From: Myxocyprinus asiaticus
Lineage: Eukaryota > Chordata > Actinopteri > Cypriniformes > Catostomidae
Assembly (NCBI RefSeq): GCF_019703515.2
Contig: NC_059379.1
Coordinates: forward strand, 24,727,880 to 24,791,879
Length of the DNA stretch: 64,000 nt
Reading direction: 5' to 3'
The notes beneath the pieces were generated by a model. It searched no databases. It was given only the letters and a program-made list of their open reading frames with translations, and was not told the origin of the DNA. Every line of letters starts with the position of its first letter. Position 1 is the first letter of the stretch. Below, piece after piece: positions 37,301-52,300 of this stretch. The translations under genes and the position numbers were made by a program.

Positions 37301-40300
37301 ATAATATATGTATACCCCTGTTAAAAACGAATTTGAACTTTTTGGATGCTCAAGTGCAACATGACTCCAAATTGAACTCTGCCATGAACATTCATTTGGG
37401 AAATAGAAAATTGTAAATTTTGTATTCCTTTCTTGATGACAGCTACTTTGGACAGCCTCATTTATGATCCTTGTGACAACTTTACATCTCTGGACCGTCC
37501 CTGGAGAGCCACAAATGAAAGTGGATTGTATATTTGTGATGAAAATTTCTCCTGGGATGGATGGTACCGACTTTTCTACAATGGGATGAACATCCGTATG
37601 CCAGAAAACTGTGTTGATTCATACAGCTGTAACGCTTACGTGAGTCTGTGGCTCAGTGGTGGTCACCCTCAGATAGAAGATGGAGTGGTATCCCGGCAAG
37701 TTTTGGGGAGTGCTTGGGGCTACTGCTATTATTACACGTCCTCCTCCATTCGAGTCAAAGCCTGCCCAGGCGGTTACTATGTCTACGAATTTGTAAAACC
37801 ACAACATTCGTGTTCAGCGTACTGCTCAGGTACTTTGGCTTGAAATAAACTTTTGGTCTTATCATGCATTCCACAGGTTTAATCAGTTTTCATTCATGTT
37901 TTACATTTCCAACCTCTTAGATATCAGCACTCTGTCCCAGACAGATTCCTCAACAAATCCAGCCATGGTGACCAAATTCAGCATGCCCTTGTGTAAGTTA
38001 CCAGAGAGTCGATGAATGTACTATACTCTGAATATATTCATGAACTAAAGGCCACTCTCATATTTGTGGAGTTTGCCATATACACATGTACATCAACTTG
38101 TGTTGTTATCTGTAAAAGAGTTATTGTTTTGTCCCAAATTAAATATGCTTCAGGAATGAAAGTAGAACAGAATTTTTATGAATTAAGTTAAATGTCAAAT
38201 GAATCGCGTCCTTCATGAAAATGTGTTTATGGTCTTAACAGCTACTATCGGCACCAATTTTGACCCGTGCTATAACTACAAAAGTCTTGATAATGAATGG
38301 AGAAACACACGCAGTTACTGGAGTATACAACATGATGACACCATTGCTGAATGGGACGGCTGGTATCGACTCTTTATTAATGGGATGAGTGCTGAGATGC
38401 CTGAGTGGTGTCTGAATGATATGACATGTGGTGGTTACAGCCCTCTATGGCTTGGTGGCTCTCATCCACATCTAGAAGACGGAGTTGTTACTCTTGAAGT
38501 CTACGGCAGCTCTCGAAACCAGCAGTGCAGTTCCTACAGATCCAGTCCAATCCAAGTCAAAGCGTGTCCTGGCGATTATTATGTCTATGAACTTTCCAAA
38601 CCAAATGTGGCAATCCCAGCCCCTGTATATTGTGCAGGTCCAGTCATTCCCCTTTATATTTATATTCTTATTTTTAACATTTATCTATTGATGTCTTAAA
38701 TGCTGAATTTTGTAACTGTCAGCTATTTCTGGCCCTACAATTTATATAAATACTTTACATAAAAAAAAAAAAAAAAAATGTTAATCACATAATTCAATTT
38801 TATTTACAGTTGCTTTCACTAGTCCAAGTGTCGACCCCTGTGACAGCTATTCCAGTCTGGATGAGTCTTGGAGATCCCCCAGCTATACTTACTACTCCTA
38901 TGATTATTATTATTACTATTCAATGTGTGATTATAATGTCAACTGGAATGGCTGGTACAGACTCTTCTCTCAGGGTCAGAGTGCTCAGATGCCTGAGTCA
39001 TGTGTAACTTCTGGCTCGTGTGGCACTTCTCATCCATTGTGGCTCAATGGCACTCACCCACAGCTGGAAGATGGAGTGGTCACTCGACAAGTCTGTGCTT
39101 CTTCTTGGGGTGACTGTTGTGGTTACAGGTCCCATCCCATACAAATGAAAGCCTGTCCAGGGAATTACTATGTCTATGAGTTTGTCAGTCCAACATTCTG
39201 TTCAGCGTACTGTGCAGGTAGACAAAGTTATTCTCATAAAACTACTTGCTTGTTTTTTTTATGTGGTTTGTAATTTACATAACTATTGGAAATATAAAAC
39301 ACTCCTCTTCTCAGAGGTTAGAAGCCTAGACCCCTCAACAACAACAACAACAGAGACAACAACAATCACAGAGTCCACTTCATCTCTGCCCATCACAACC
39401 ACTGGTAATGTACTCATTTATTTACTTCAACTGGCATTAGAGCTCTGTCTCTTTTTTTCTAGAACACATTTTCATTAATGAATTAATGTTTACAGTTCAT
39501 TTCACCACAAAAACATATGTGTAGTACTCTTAAGTAACTGTTTTGATATAATGTTTTTGAAATTGTGAAAATAAGTGTTATTTTATTCAAAGGCAATTTG
39601 TTTTGCATTTAATTTCGAAGGGTATTTATGAAGAATACAATGAATTTGCATTCATTCACTAATTTCTTAATTTATGTAATATTTATACCTTACATTTCCT
39701 TTTCACATCAAACGTTCAAACATTTGCTTGGTGTCTCACTATGGGAAATGCCTCAGGCATGATAGACAAGGGAAGCATCAATTACCCCCCACCTGTCTGA
39801 ATGGCAAACCAATCACAGCTATAATAAGGAGCCCACCCCCTTCCTATATAAACTGCTGTGAAGCCCTAAAATGGCATTCTTACTCTCTTCCCTGTGAAGA
39901 CTTTCCTCAGCATCAGGGCTGCACTACTTTCAGTTCATAGACCAACCATTAAAATTAAGGATAATGTTGCCGAACGTAGCACAGTCAAATTTTTGTGATT
40001 GTGATTTGGTGGAGATATATAAATGTGCCTCAGCTAAGCTTAACATTTCGCTTGGCCAGCGCAGTAGCGGTACTAGCTGGTAGGGCGCCCTGGGCGAAAC
40101 CCGATTCAACACGCTCCCGAAGTTGTTGACAACTTCCCAGTTTGACAACTAGCCCTGTCTCCACTATAATGTATATTAAGCAGAAACTAATTCATTTTTT
40201 TCACGTATCTCACCACTGCACCTTAGCCATAACAGACCCATGTGCTGAGCTCAATTGCACTGATGACGAATGGTGTGGGGAGAAAGATGGATTCTATGGC

Positions 40301-43300
40301 TGTTTATGTAACAAGAACCATCCCCGACCAGACCCTGACTATTATGGTATGATTAATGAAAAAAAAAAAAAAACAGTATATACTTTTTATTTTGATACTA
40401 TTTGCTTTTTATCCTCTTAACTTTTCCATGGCATCTAATTTTTATCTTCTTGTTTTCTCAGATTCCTTTGAAATTTGTGAGAGCAGTTCTGGTTTCCTCT
40501 CTCTGTCCCGTTGTCAGCTTTTTGAGGATGGTATTCCTGCTGAAAATCTACACCTCAGTGATGCTAACTGCAAAGGAACTGTCCAGAATGGCAGAGTGGA
40601 GTTCCATTTTGATAGCAAAGACCACCTCTGTGGTACAAATCTTGTGGTAGGCTATAATCAATTTCCATACAGTCTAATAGTCTCTCATATCTTTTAACAA
40701 AATTCAAAGACTAATTCTGGTCGAAAGAACACGGCTTAATCTTAATTACACACATGATCACGTACAACCCTCCCAATGATTAATCAAAAGGTTTTTATTT
40801 TCCACACAGCAGTATTGCTTTTACAACACCACTCAGATTCAAATTATGCTGAATTTTTCAAATATTTTTTTACTACTATGCAGGCTAATGGCACACACTT
40901 TATCTATGAGAATGTTATTTTGGGTGAGGTGGAATCAACTCAACTCATCAGCAGGAAGAGACATCTGAAGTTGCCTTTCTCCTGTATATATTCTCAAAGC
41001 CAAACATTTTCCATGAATGTGCACATCAATCCTCTGGAAAGGTAGGACATACTACTTAAATTTCTCTTAAATTTCTCTTTTGTAAGTCGCTTTGGATAAA
41101 AGCATCTGCCAAATGAATAAATGTAAATGTAAATGTAAATTATTACTGGTGAAAACACAAATATGCTCTGTTCTAAAACATAGTGAGCTGCCTACGTAGG
41201 CAGTATTTTAGGTATTATAGGCACACTAAAATCACAAAGGCTGTTCCAAAATGTAAACTTAATAATGCTGCTTTCTTACTTTGTTTACTTCCTTGGCTCA
41301 TTTTGCCTCATCTGACCCAAAAGATACCTGGTTTTGCTCAAATTCTAAACCGCCAGTGCATGTATCCTTCACAGAGAAGGCAGTTTTAGAATGCATCACA
41401 ACAAGCTCTTTGAAAAATACAGTCCAAGATGGCGGACAAGGCGAGAGAACTGTTGACTATAAATAAACGTAATAAATATGTAATTAATAGTTCCGCGTAA
41501 TAAAAATGTATTATTTTACCCAACGTTTGTGTGTACTATGTATTTTACATGCTTATTAGAGTATCTTGTCTTTAACTTATCAACAGTGCTGGATAGATTA
41601 CTTTTGAATTGTAATCTGGTACTGATTACAAATTACATAACTAAAAATTTTAGTCAGTAATGTAATCTCTTGGATTTCATTTGAAGGTAATCTAATCTGA
41701 TTGCTTTTGGATTATTTTTTTTACTACTTCTGACCTAATTCTTGTTTATTCGATGTCATACGCATTTGAGTTGGAAAAGCTTGTACCATTTTGACAAATA
41801 TGATATGATATGATTCTTGTGTGTTTTACTATCTATTTGTCTGTTTCTGAATTAAATAAAGGCACTTACAATTTTCTTCGGAAATTTTGGCATTACAAAC
41901 AGCATCTAAACAGATCTGACTAGTTATATTTGTGAATCAGCGTCTTAAAAGTTGTAGCACAAGTGCATTCATGTACATTTTTGAAGCTGAGTACAAAAGC
42001 AATTTGCGAAACTAAAACTAACTTTACCACAGCAATGTAATTGGTTCGGCATTTATGTGTGAGTAACAGTTTCATCTTCAATGTAATTATGGCTGATGGC
42101 TAGTAGGCCCTACATTTCTGACCAAGAAATATGACAAAAAACCCTGACCATAACCTACATCTAAAATTAGAGGGAAATAATAGGTTGATAAGAATGTTGT
42201 ATAAGTCCCTAACCCTAGCCTTTAATCTAACCCAACATTGACCGTATAGCTGTCTGCAGGTCTGAAGGCAGCTCACTAGGTTTTGGAACAGAGCTATTAT
42301 ATCCATAAAACGTGTAGTTGAGTTTAATATATGTATAATATATTATAATATTGCATCTGTTCATAAATGTTTAGATTTGTGGTAAACAATTGCATAATAT
42401 TTGCACTGAACATTTCAACAGCGTTTTGCACAGGACGCTTCCTGCTGGTCAAGGCATATATAAGGTCAGGATGGTTCCATATCAGGATCCTGAGTTTTCC
42501 CAACCCTTCACTGGTAGTGTGAATGTGGAGGTGAATCAGCTGATTTTTGTGGAAGTTCTCGTGGATGGGATTGATGGCCAACAGTTTGCAATGTTGATTG
42601 ACGCATGTTGGGCAACACCTGTGAATGACCCTCATTATCATGTCCGCTGGGACCTCATTGTTGGAGAGTAAGAGACTATGCTTTTTTTGCCCACTAACAG
42701 ACAACTAAATTTATAGGGCAAAGTTTCTTATGAGCATAAAAAATATATAACTTTTGATACTTACTTTTAATCAGGTTTTCATTTTATCTCAGCTTAACAT
42801 TTTAAAACATGCATTGCTGATACGATTACATATAGCCTGAATTACAGTCATGAGGCCTAGTGCAAAATGTAATAATGAATGGGTTGCCTTCCCCTCCCAG
42901 AGCCTCAATGAGAAGGCCAAGTGTAAGTTCAAACAAAAATGCACCAATTTAAACTTTGTTAATCTGTGTATCATTCGTTCATTTCATATTCAATTTGGAA
43001 TTCAAAATCAGAAAACAAAAAAACGACTTATTTCATTATTTGTTTACAAAACCAATATTAAAAAAACAAATAATGACTTGTTTTTCCTAATTTCGATTTA
43101 ATGCTCAAGTTAAAAATAGGACAATGGAAAAATAGCCATGGGACACTGTGTTTTGATTATTTGATTTTACTAATATATGGCTTGAAAATTTGATTTGCAC
43201 ATCTGGGTGGACCTGAAACACCCCTTTCTTCTGATTGAAGACCGTCATCTGCACCGTCGTCTTCCTCAATGCTGTGAGACAGAATAAAAGTCCTCTGCTG

Positions 43301-46300
43301 TTTAATTGTTCAGATGAATTAGTCTCAGTTAATATTATATTCTTTACCATTTATTCTCCAAAACTCGCCACGTTTATTGAAGCTGAGCTATCTCTCTCAT
43401 CAAGTAGTCAGACCCAGTGCCTACATATAACTGTAAAATGTTCACTGAATGCAGACAGGGTTTCGTCTTCATGCGATTCAGCATTAGGACAATCATTGCC
43501 ACATGATGCAATTTATAAGAGCGATACAAACACGCATGCACACACTCACACATTATTAAGATGTTTATTAAGATTGATCCCTCGCTCTGTATGCCAAATG
43601 TCTTCTCACAGTTATCCTTCTTGTTTTATTCATTTATAAGTGGTACCATGCAGTGCAGCTGATCAGTTGGGCACTGATGATTCACACTGCACTGGACAGT
43701 CGGCTGTAGTTGGGTCTGGCATTCGCTGTTAGGGTGACCAGGCTTCACTTTAAAACCCAGGACAGTCCCGAGTTTACAAGTCATGTACTGCATCACTGTG
43801 GACTTACAGTTAGGACACCCTTTATCCTAATAATAAGTCTAAGGCAGCTATAGTTTGATTGCTTTAAATAAGCGTTTTAAATTGACATCAGTGTTTCGTA
43901 CATTTTTTAAATGAGAAATCATCAAAGAGTAATGAAAGAATCTGTTTATTTTCATTTTACATATTGCAGTGCAATGAACAAAGCAAGTTGCGGTTCAGGG
44001 AAAATACAGACTTAACATAGGGTGCATCCAAGACAGATGAGCATTCATGCCAGTGAATTATAACAGCTACAACAGTAAATAACAAATTATAAATAATAAT
44101 AACAACAAATAGCTAAATTTGAAAGATGTTATTAAATGTAATATTTAATATATGACAACAAGTATTTACATGGCAGCGAAAAGTGCTAATTTCAAGCTCA
44201 GATCATTCCGACATCCATGTTTTTGAATGGGAATATGGGTGGCCTTTACCTACTGGGTCGTATAGGCAGCAGTTTTGTGTGCCTTTTATTATCAGAAATG
44301 TGAAGGCTATGTGTAAATGCTTTTTTTAAATTCACTGGTCGAGCTTTTGAGAGATGAGCATTCATGAACTTCCTTTAGCATAATTTCCATGATGAGCAAG
44401 TCCCTCACACCTAAACTCCCAGAGCGGGGTAAAGTTAGTTTTAAGTTAGATCTTTTTGGGGATATTCGGTTTCTCGTACCCGTGCTCTCTGCCGGCAGCA
44501 AGTTTGCAAAGATTTCGCACACTTGGCTTGATGTTATGGTATATACATATAAATGGTTTATAACTATAATATACAGACATGAAACACTGCACTCAGAATT
44601 GTCAGTTGGTGTGGCTGCAGAATTATGACTGAAAATGCTCTGATGGGCTTTCATTGCTTAGCGTACTTAAGGGACCATCTGAAAATTCCACTCACTATTA
44701 AACACAGACGTGTCCAATCACTCATTCAGCTGAAGTGCAAGTTAAACAAACATAAAACATTAAAAGTACACTTTTATATTCCAAATTTTGTAGTAGGTTG
44801 CCTGTTAATAGACTGAGCTGCTACAAGTGAGCTTTTTACAATAAATCCAATAATATGAATGCAGTATTAGCTTATTTTCAAAAAAAAAAAAAAAAAAAAA
44901 AAAATTAACCAAAATGTTATCTCACATTCCAAAGGTTGTAAGTTCCCAGTAGATAGACTGATTTACGACAGGTGAGATTATTACAGTAAATCCAATAATA
45001 TGAGGACAGTATTAGGTTATTTTAGGATACATATCATAAACATTCCTGTAAATGTTACTTACACATTCCAAAGGTTATTGTAACTTCCCAGTGGATAGAC
45101 TGATAACTGTAATAATCTCACCTGTAGTAAGTCAGTCTATCTACTGGAAGCTTACTACAACCTTTGGGATGTGACAATAATGGGTGTGGTGGTTCAGCAG
45201 TTAAGGCTCTGGGTTACTGATCAGAGGGTTGGGGGTTCAAGCCCCAGCATTGCCAAGATACCACTGTTGGGCCCTTGAGCAAGGCCCTTGACCCTATCTG
45301 CTCCAGGGGCACCATATCATGGCTGACCCTGTGCTCTGACCCCAGCTTAGCTGCCATATGTGAAAAAAATAATTTCACTGTATTTGTTCAAATGAATGTG
45401 TGATAAATAAATAAAAATTATTAAGGCAAATATCAAAACTAACTTTACCCCGCAGTTAAATGTAAGCCTTCATGTCTTTACAATATAGGCGTATGCTTCA
45501 ATAGTCTTATGAATGTATGGTTGTTTTTGTCATCTCATTTGAAACCATACCTTTTCAAACCGAAACAACGTCAAAGACAGCAGGTTTATGTTTAGGGCTG
45601 TCTGATAAATCTGACTACTAGACAGAGTTAGCTCAGCTGCAATAAACTTGGTGATTTTTGAGGAATAAATGGTAAATAATTTAATATTAACTGAGACGAA
45701 TTCATCTGAACAATTAAACAGCAGGGAACTCATTGAGGAAGATGACAGTGCCGGTTGACCAATCAGAAGAAAGGGGGCATTTCAGGTCCACCCAGATTTG
45801 TGAATTAAATAATCAAAACGCACAGTGTCCCGTGGCTGTTTTCCTAATGTCCTATTTTTAACTTGAGCATTAAATCGAAATTACGAAAAACAAGTCATTA
45901 TTTGTTTTTTTAATATTGGTTTTGTAAATGAATAAAGAAATAAGTCGTTTTTTGTTTTCCCGATTTTGAATTCCTAATTGAATAAGAAATGAATGAATGA
46001 TACATGGATTTTTGTCTTTCTGTTGATTTTTTTTTTCAACCAGCTTTCTTTATTGTACTCTTCAAATTCTTTTGTTTCCCATGCATAGTTATTGAAGTTT
46101 ATGATATTAACAGTATTGTCCAAATATTCTCAGGTGCCCCAATCCAAAAGATGGCACAGTGGATCTGCTGCAGAATGGTGTGTCCACTTCAGGTCGTTTC
46201 TCCTTCAGAATGTTTGCATTCACTGCAGACTCATATAAGATTTTCCTGCATTGTTCTGTTCACCTTTGCCTTCTGAAAAACAATGACTGCCTAGCGGTGA

Positions 46301-49300
46301 GTTGGTGAAACTTTTCTAATCCATGATTCACATTAATATTTCTTGTTTTTACCGATGTGGATGGAACAGGATTGAATTGATGAGATAGTTTTCAACAAAA
46401 AAGTCGTAAATCGATATTATATCTAAAATGTAACATTGAATACTTATTTTGGAAAAAGAAAAATCAGGTTTGTTACAGTACTCAAAGAAGCCTATAGACA
46501 TATAGAAGATAACCCACATTATAGTTCTGCTTTGTTGGCCAATATAGCCTAATTTTGACCTCAAAAGTAGGAATCAGTTTATAAGCTGATAAGGTTAAAA
46601 CTTTCAAGAAAGAGACATACAGTTGCCCCAAAGAGTATTTGGAGACTTAAGACACACCTAAAAAAATTATGAATGTCATTGCTATATATAACAAAATATC
46701 AAACAAAGTGGCACTTATTCTAAAGAAAGAAATTAGATTTAAAATCATAAAATTATAAGGTATACTGTTCGAAATTAAGATGTATTTGGTCCCTTTCTGT
46801 TGTCAAAATGTTAATAGAATGTGTTTATAGTTAAAGTGATGAACTACAACTATGGATACTCTGCTAGGGCACCTGTGTGAACTTGAGGGGAGCTAACTTC
46901 ATATATCCACTAAAAATCACCTTGGGAGGCCTGGGTAGCTCAGCGAGTAAAGACGCTGACTACCACCCCTGGAGTCGTGAGTTCGAATCCGGGGCGTGCT
47001 GAGTGACTCCAGCCAGGTCTCCTAAGAAACCAAATTGGCCTGGTTGCTAGGGAGGGTAGAGTCACATGGGTTAACCTCCTCGTGGTCACTATAATGTGGT
47101 TCTCACTCTCGGTTGGGCGCGTGATGAGATGTGCATGGATGCCGGAGAAAAGCATGATGCCTCCACACGTGCTAGGTCTCCGTGGTAACGCACTCAACAA
47201 GCCACATGATAAGATGTGCGGATTGACGGTCTCAGACGCGGAGGCAACTGAGATTCGTCCTCCACCACCCAGGTTGAGCGTATTAGGAATTGGGCATTCC
47301 AAATTGGGGAGAAAAAGAGGAGAAAATAATAAAATAAAATAAAATAAAAATCACTTTGAAAATAGTTGGTTTAAAGTGATTGCAAAAATGGCTCAAAAAA
47401 GTTTGTTTTAAGAAATCTCTTAAGAAGTCTTGCATCATTTGTTTAAAGATGACATCAATTTGATATTTTGCTATCTAATGCAATGACTAATAAATAGGGA
47501 AGCCCATTTTTGCCCAGTCAAATAAAAAAAATCCAGCACACAAGTAATTTATTTTGAGATATTATTTCATTATTTTGATAATATCTCATTATTTTGAGAT
47601 AATATCTCAATATTTTGAGATCTCATTATTTTTAGAAAATATCTTAGTATTTTGAGAGAATATCTCATCATTTTGAGAAAATATCTCAATATTTGAGATA
47701 ATATTGCATTATTCCAAGATTACACTTCAGAATAATTTCATAATATCTGAAATTATTGATTGAGTTAGTATTCAGGGTATCGACCACCTAACTTTTATAT
47801 TGTGTAGGTCCCCCTCGTGCCGCCAAAACAGCGGCAACCTGCATCTCAGAATAGCATTCTGAGATTATATTCTTCTCACCACAGTTGTACAGAGCGGTTA
47901 TCTGATTTACCATAGACTTTGTCAGTTCGAACCAGTCTGGCCATTCTCTGTTGACCTAGAAAATCGCATGGATGATTGTTGGTGTCATACAGGCTGGTTT
48001 GAATATTTCTGTAACTGCTGATCTCCTGGGATTTTCACACACAACAGTCTCTAGAATTTACTCTGAATGGTGCCAAAGAATGGCCAGACTGGTTCGAACC
48101 GACAAAGTCTACAGTAACTCAGATAACCACTCTGTACAATTGTGGTGAGAAGAATATGATCTCAGAATGCTATTCTGAGATGCGGGTTGGCGCTGTTTTG
48201 GCGGCACGTGGGGAACCTACACAATATTTGGCAGGTGGTTTTAATGCTGTGGCTGATCGGTGTATATATTGTTCTGGATAGACTACTTTATATTATCTCA
48301 AAATAATGAGATATTATCTCAAAATAATACATTATTATCTTAATTTTTAGATATTGTCACAAAATAATGAAATATTATCTCAAAATAATGAGATATTATC
48401 TCAAAATACTAAATTATTATCTTGAAATTTTTAGATATTATCACAATGAGATATTATCTCTAAATAATGAGATATATCTCAAAATAATGACTTTTGTGCT
48501 GGATTGTTTTTGTTTTTTGTTGACGTGGCGGAAACGGGCTTCCACAAATATATTTTAAATCTGCTCTCAGTAAATGTTTTATGTATGTCGAAGTGACTTA
48601 CATTGGCTTTCAGTGACACCTAGTGGCCTGGAAGCTGTTTCATTCAAACACAGTTGTTTTCAGTTACCAAAGCATTGTAGAAATTCACTATGCACTGTAA
48701 GCCAGGATTTATTTAATCAGTGAATGAAAGTGTCCAGTAACAGGGCAGTTACTGAGATTAAATGTGAAGTGTGTAACTTTTTTGATGTCAAAATATGTTC
48801 TACTTTCCCAGTTTATTGTTCATTGACAACTTTAAGTAAGCCATTCGTTGGTTTACCTCCCCCAAAAGTATAAACCCTTCAGGCACTATCAAAACAGTAG
48901 ATGTTTATATTTTGAGCTGCCTGCTCAGCTCCACCCATCCCTTTCTATCTCAGCCTATAGCATGAGTTTGGGGCGTGGCTACTTGAACTAGCTTTTCAGC
49001 TGGGAGAATATGAACAACCATGGCTGAATTGTACAGAGGAAAAGAAATTTAGATTCGTCTACAGATGTTAAAGCCAAAATTAGAAGACTTGCTAAAAGAC
49101 TCGGAGACAAAAAAATGGAGTAAAACAAGGTGAAGGAAACACACCACCAATGATGTGATCACTCTGGCAAATGGGAGCGGCAATAATGGGATTGCCCTAT
49201 GATTGTAATTCCGTTTGGTGCCACAAGTAGTGCAGAAATTACACACTTCACCTTTAAACAAGTAGTATTCAGCTGGTCACGTGGTCCTAACATGGCTGCC

Positions 49301-52300
49301 TCCATGAGGGCGCCCCTGCCCCATGTAGAATAAAAGAGGTTTTATAAGGTTACTGATATGACTGAACTCTTCATCTCACATGAGTGGTCATGATTTAATA
49401 CATATGTTTCAATATTACTATTAATTTGTTAAGAAGTAATATTTTTTAATGAGGAAAAAAAATTCTGAGTGCACCTTCAAGTGTAGCTAAAGAGTCTAAA
49501 AGCTTTTTGGGGCCACTGTATATAGGTAGAAATGTGGAGGAGTTTCTCCAGATTGTTTACATACTGTATCTCTGCAGATGGATATAGTGATCTTTTGTCC
49601 ATTGAACACCACATATGAATCAGGGTTCTTGTCACTCTTAGACACCAGATTAAACCTGGCTTCAATAATATTGACAGCTCCAAGCAGTAGATCATTGGTT
49701 ATTTTCCTGAACTCTAGGTGACCTCCATAGCAATTACAATTCCCCCCAAAATTAGCCATTGATTCATTAGGATTAGATAGATGAATCAAATACCAGAAAT
49801 ACAACAATTTTATTATAATGGTCACGTCCTGTTGCAACATGCGTGGTTGAAAGCACAATGTTAGATTGTTAAGATACTGTCCTCTGCTATTTTAGGACTA
49901 TTCTGTTTGTTGGGCCTCATGTATTCAGATAGAAGACAAAGGCAGGCCTAGCAGTCGTAAAACCTAACTCAGCCCCCACACATTCCATGTCGTAAATTTT
50001 ACTGATATAAATCGTGCCAAAATCAAACAAAGGGAGTCCAAAACAGACTACAAATCCATGAAGCCTTGCTCACTAAAGGATCGAACTCTCAACTCCTATT
50101 GGATGAGGCACACAACAGAACGTCCCTCAAACATGACATCATCAGGAGTTGAAATACCTCTGAAATGTTTCGTGAGTTGCTTCCAGCGACTTTGTTCACC
50201 GAATATAGACGTAGTTTTTTTTTGCTGCTCTCCGGTGCAACCTCGTGGCACAAGGAAGTGATGTCCGACTTGAAACTGTGGCCATACAATCTCCATCTCG
50301 CTGGACGAGTTGAGATTACTCTGTGTTCCACCAAACACTCTAACGGATCCGGAGGAGACCGCTGAGCAATTCGCATCTTCATCTGTTTGCCTACAGAAGT
50401 GAAGAGATTAAAGATTTCTCTTCCATCTTCAATCAAGTCGACATTTCTGAGTTCTCCACCAGCCCGCCGAGAATCAACAGCCGTACCGCCCGCCGACAAT
50501 CAACAGCCGTACCGCCCGCCGACAATCAACAGCCTTACCGCCCGTCGACAGAGCGAGGAAACGGCCTCCCGTCATCACACGAGCCTCAAGGAACCGGGTC
50601 AAAGTTAAAGGACAAAACACTTTCTACCTGTGTCCTCATGCGATTCAAGTAAGAGGTTTACGTCTGGGCAGAGATAGAATATTATAGTGTGTTATTCTTG
50701 TGTTTCAAGGTTTTTGCTTGTACAGTTTACGGACCGCCATGTCCGCTCATTATTAATACTCAGGGTATTAATTATCACAAATTTGTTTTGCTGTATTGTG
50801 GTCCAACCAAATTGGATTGTGCAATTTCGCCATCGCGGGTGAGACAGAAGTTGTAAGTCGTTAGTTTATTGACTGCATTGTATTAATTATTAATTGATAT
50901 TACTGCATAAATAAACTTTGTTTATATTACAAAGAGAAGTGTTTTGGTTTGTTTTGCATACGCCTGTGTCATGCTGACGGGATGTCAGTGCTCGGATTCA
51001 AACCTTCATTCATTGATTTTTTTTTTCCCGAAAATCGATATTCTTCAGATGTCGATTTTCCTAAGAAAACAATCTAATATTGAGACTGTTTTACTATCTG
51101 GTTATTAGTCCCTGATTTCAGGGTGGTGCCCCGTCAATGTTAATCCTTATTAATATTCTATTGATTTTTGATAATTGATAATCATCTTTGATGATTGTTG
51201 AATTTGAATGATCAATAAGCTAGTGTTAATATTAATTAATGTTTCATCGATGTTAACAATTAACGATTATCTTTGATAATTGTTGATTTAAAGGATTTAA
51301 AAAAACTAACATTGATTCTCATCAATGTTTTATTGATTTTAATAATTAATAATTATCTTTGTTAATTATTAATTATTGCTAATAACCAAACTTGCTCCTA
51401 AACGTAGCACACTACATTTACTGGAGCCCCATATGAGGTTTTAATGAGTTAGATTCAATTAATTAATTTAAATATTAATTAATAACTACAGAAATAATTA
51501 TTAATTGTTTCTGATAGCAACACTGATCTAAACAACCAGTAAAGCCCTACATGTTAATATAATATTATACATTTTCAAACTTTTTGGAATTTAAAATAAA
51601 CTTGCTTAAATATTGTCTTTTAGCACTGTAACCCAGGTCACCAGAGGAGAATACCCAGGTCTGTAGATTTCCATGACACAGCTTCCATAACTATGGGTCC
51701 TCTGATCTGGTCTGATGGGAAAACTGGTAAGAATTTTCTCTTTTAAAAATGACTTATGTGATCTTTATTCATTATATACTGTACACCGATCAGCCACAAC
51801 ATTAAAACCACTGACAGGTGAAGTGAATAACATAGATTATTTAGTTACAATGGCACCTGTCAAGGGGTGGGATACATTAGGCAGCAAGTGAACAGTCAGT
51901 TCTTGAATTTCATGTGTTGGAAGCAGGAAAAATGGGCAAGCGTAAGGATCTGAGTGACTTTGACTAGGGCCAAATTGTGATGCCTAGACGACTGGGTCAG
52001 AGCATTACCAAAACGGAAGGCCTTGTGGGGTGTTCCCGGTATGCAGTGGTTAGTACCTACTAAAAGTGGTCCAAGGAAGGACAACTGGTGAACCGGTGAC
52101 AGGGTCATGGGCGCCCAAGGCACATTTGATGCACGTGGTGAGTGAAGGCTAGCCCATCTGGTCCGATCCCACCGAAGAGCTACTGTAGCACAAATTGCAG
52201 AAGGCAGGCCAGCAGAGGCGGTATGATGCTCTGGGCAATGTTCTGCTGGGAAACCTTGGGTCCTGGCATTCATGTGGATGTTACTTTCACACGTACCACC

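Larger units (their letters stand above)
25757..39404 (+). repeat. five-unit tandem array of the 2.9 kb A-B-C-D-E exon cassette
   Basis: The A exons begin at 25757, 28689, 31614, 34524 and 37443, giving spacings of 2,932, 2,925, 2,910 and 2,919 bases. Exons and introns are near-identical across copies; most length differences come from (TA)n tracts and short A or T runs. The outer edges differ most: exon A of the first unit and the DNA after exon D of the last unit have diverged. This is the pattern of a central array that expands and homogenises by unequal exchange. All exons are phase 1-1, so any number of units keeps the frame. Confidence 0.9.
42961..46010. mobile_element. 3 kb foldback-type element with arms of about 0.45 kb
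   Basis: The left arm (about 42961-43420) and right arm (about 45575-46010) are reverse complements with moderate divergence; both include the TTTAATGCTCAAGTTAAAAATAGG segment and its complement. The interior has no transposase. It holds later insertions: a palindromic MITE (44925-45175), a SINE (45181-45420) and a poly-A run. It sits inside the ZP-C intron. Confidence 0.7.

Noticed and set aside
39728..39940. 70-residue frame downstream of the array as a missing D8C or linker exon
   Set aside because: No D8C cysteine pattern or Thr-rich linker, and no acceptor and donor pair in phase 1.
46934..47000. SINE head as a functional tRNA gene
   Set aside because: A and B boxes are present but the acceptor stem and anticodon arm do not form, and the sequence continues into the SINE body.
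49496..49858. 120-residue minus-strand frame in the intron
   Set aside because: No recognisable domain, no splice signals in place, antisense to the host gene. Possibly an unrecognised transposon piece.
51420..51450. ACTGGAGCCCCATATGAGG as a retroviral primer-binding site next to an LTR
   Set aside because: All copies of repeat X continue for about 120 bases past it and end together at CCCTACA, and no gag or pol follows. The LTR reading is not supported.
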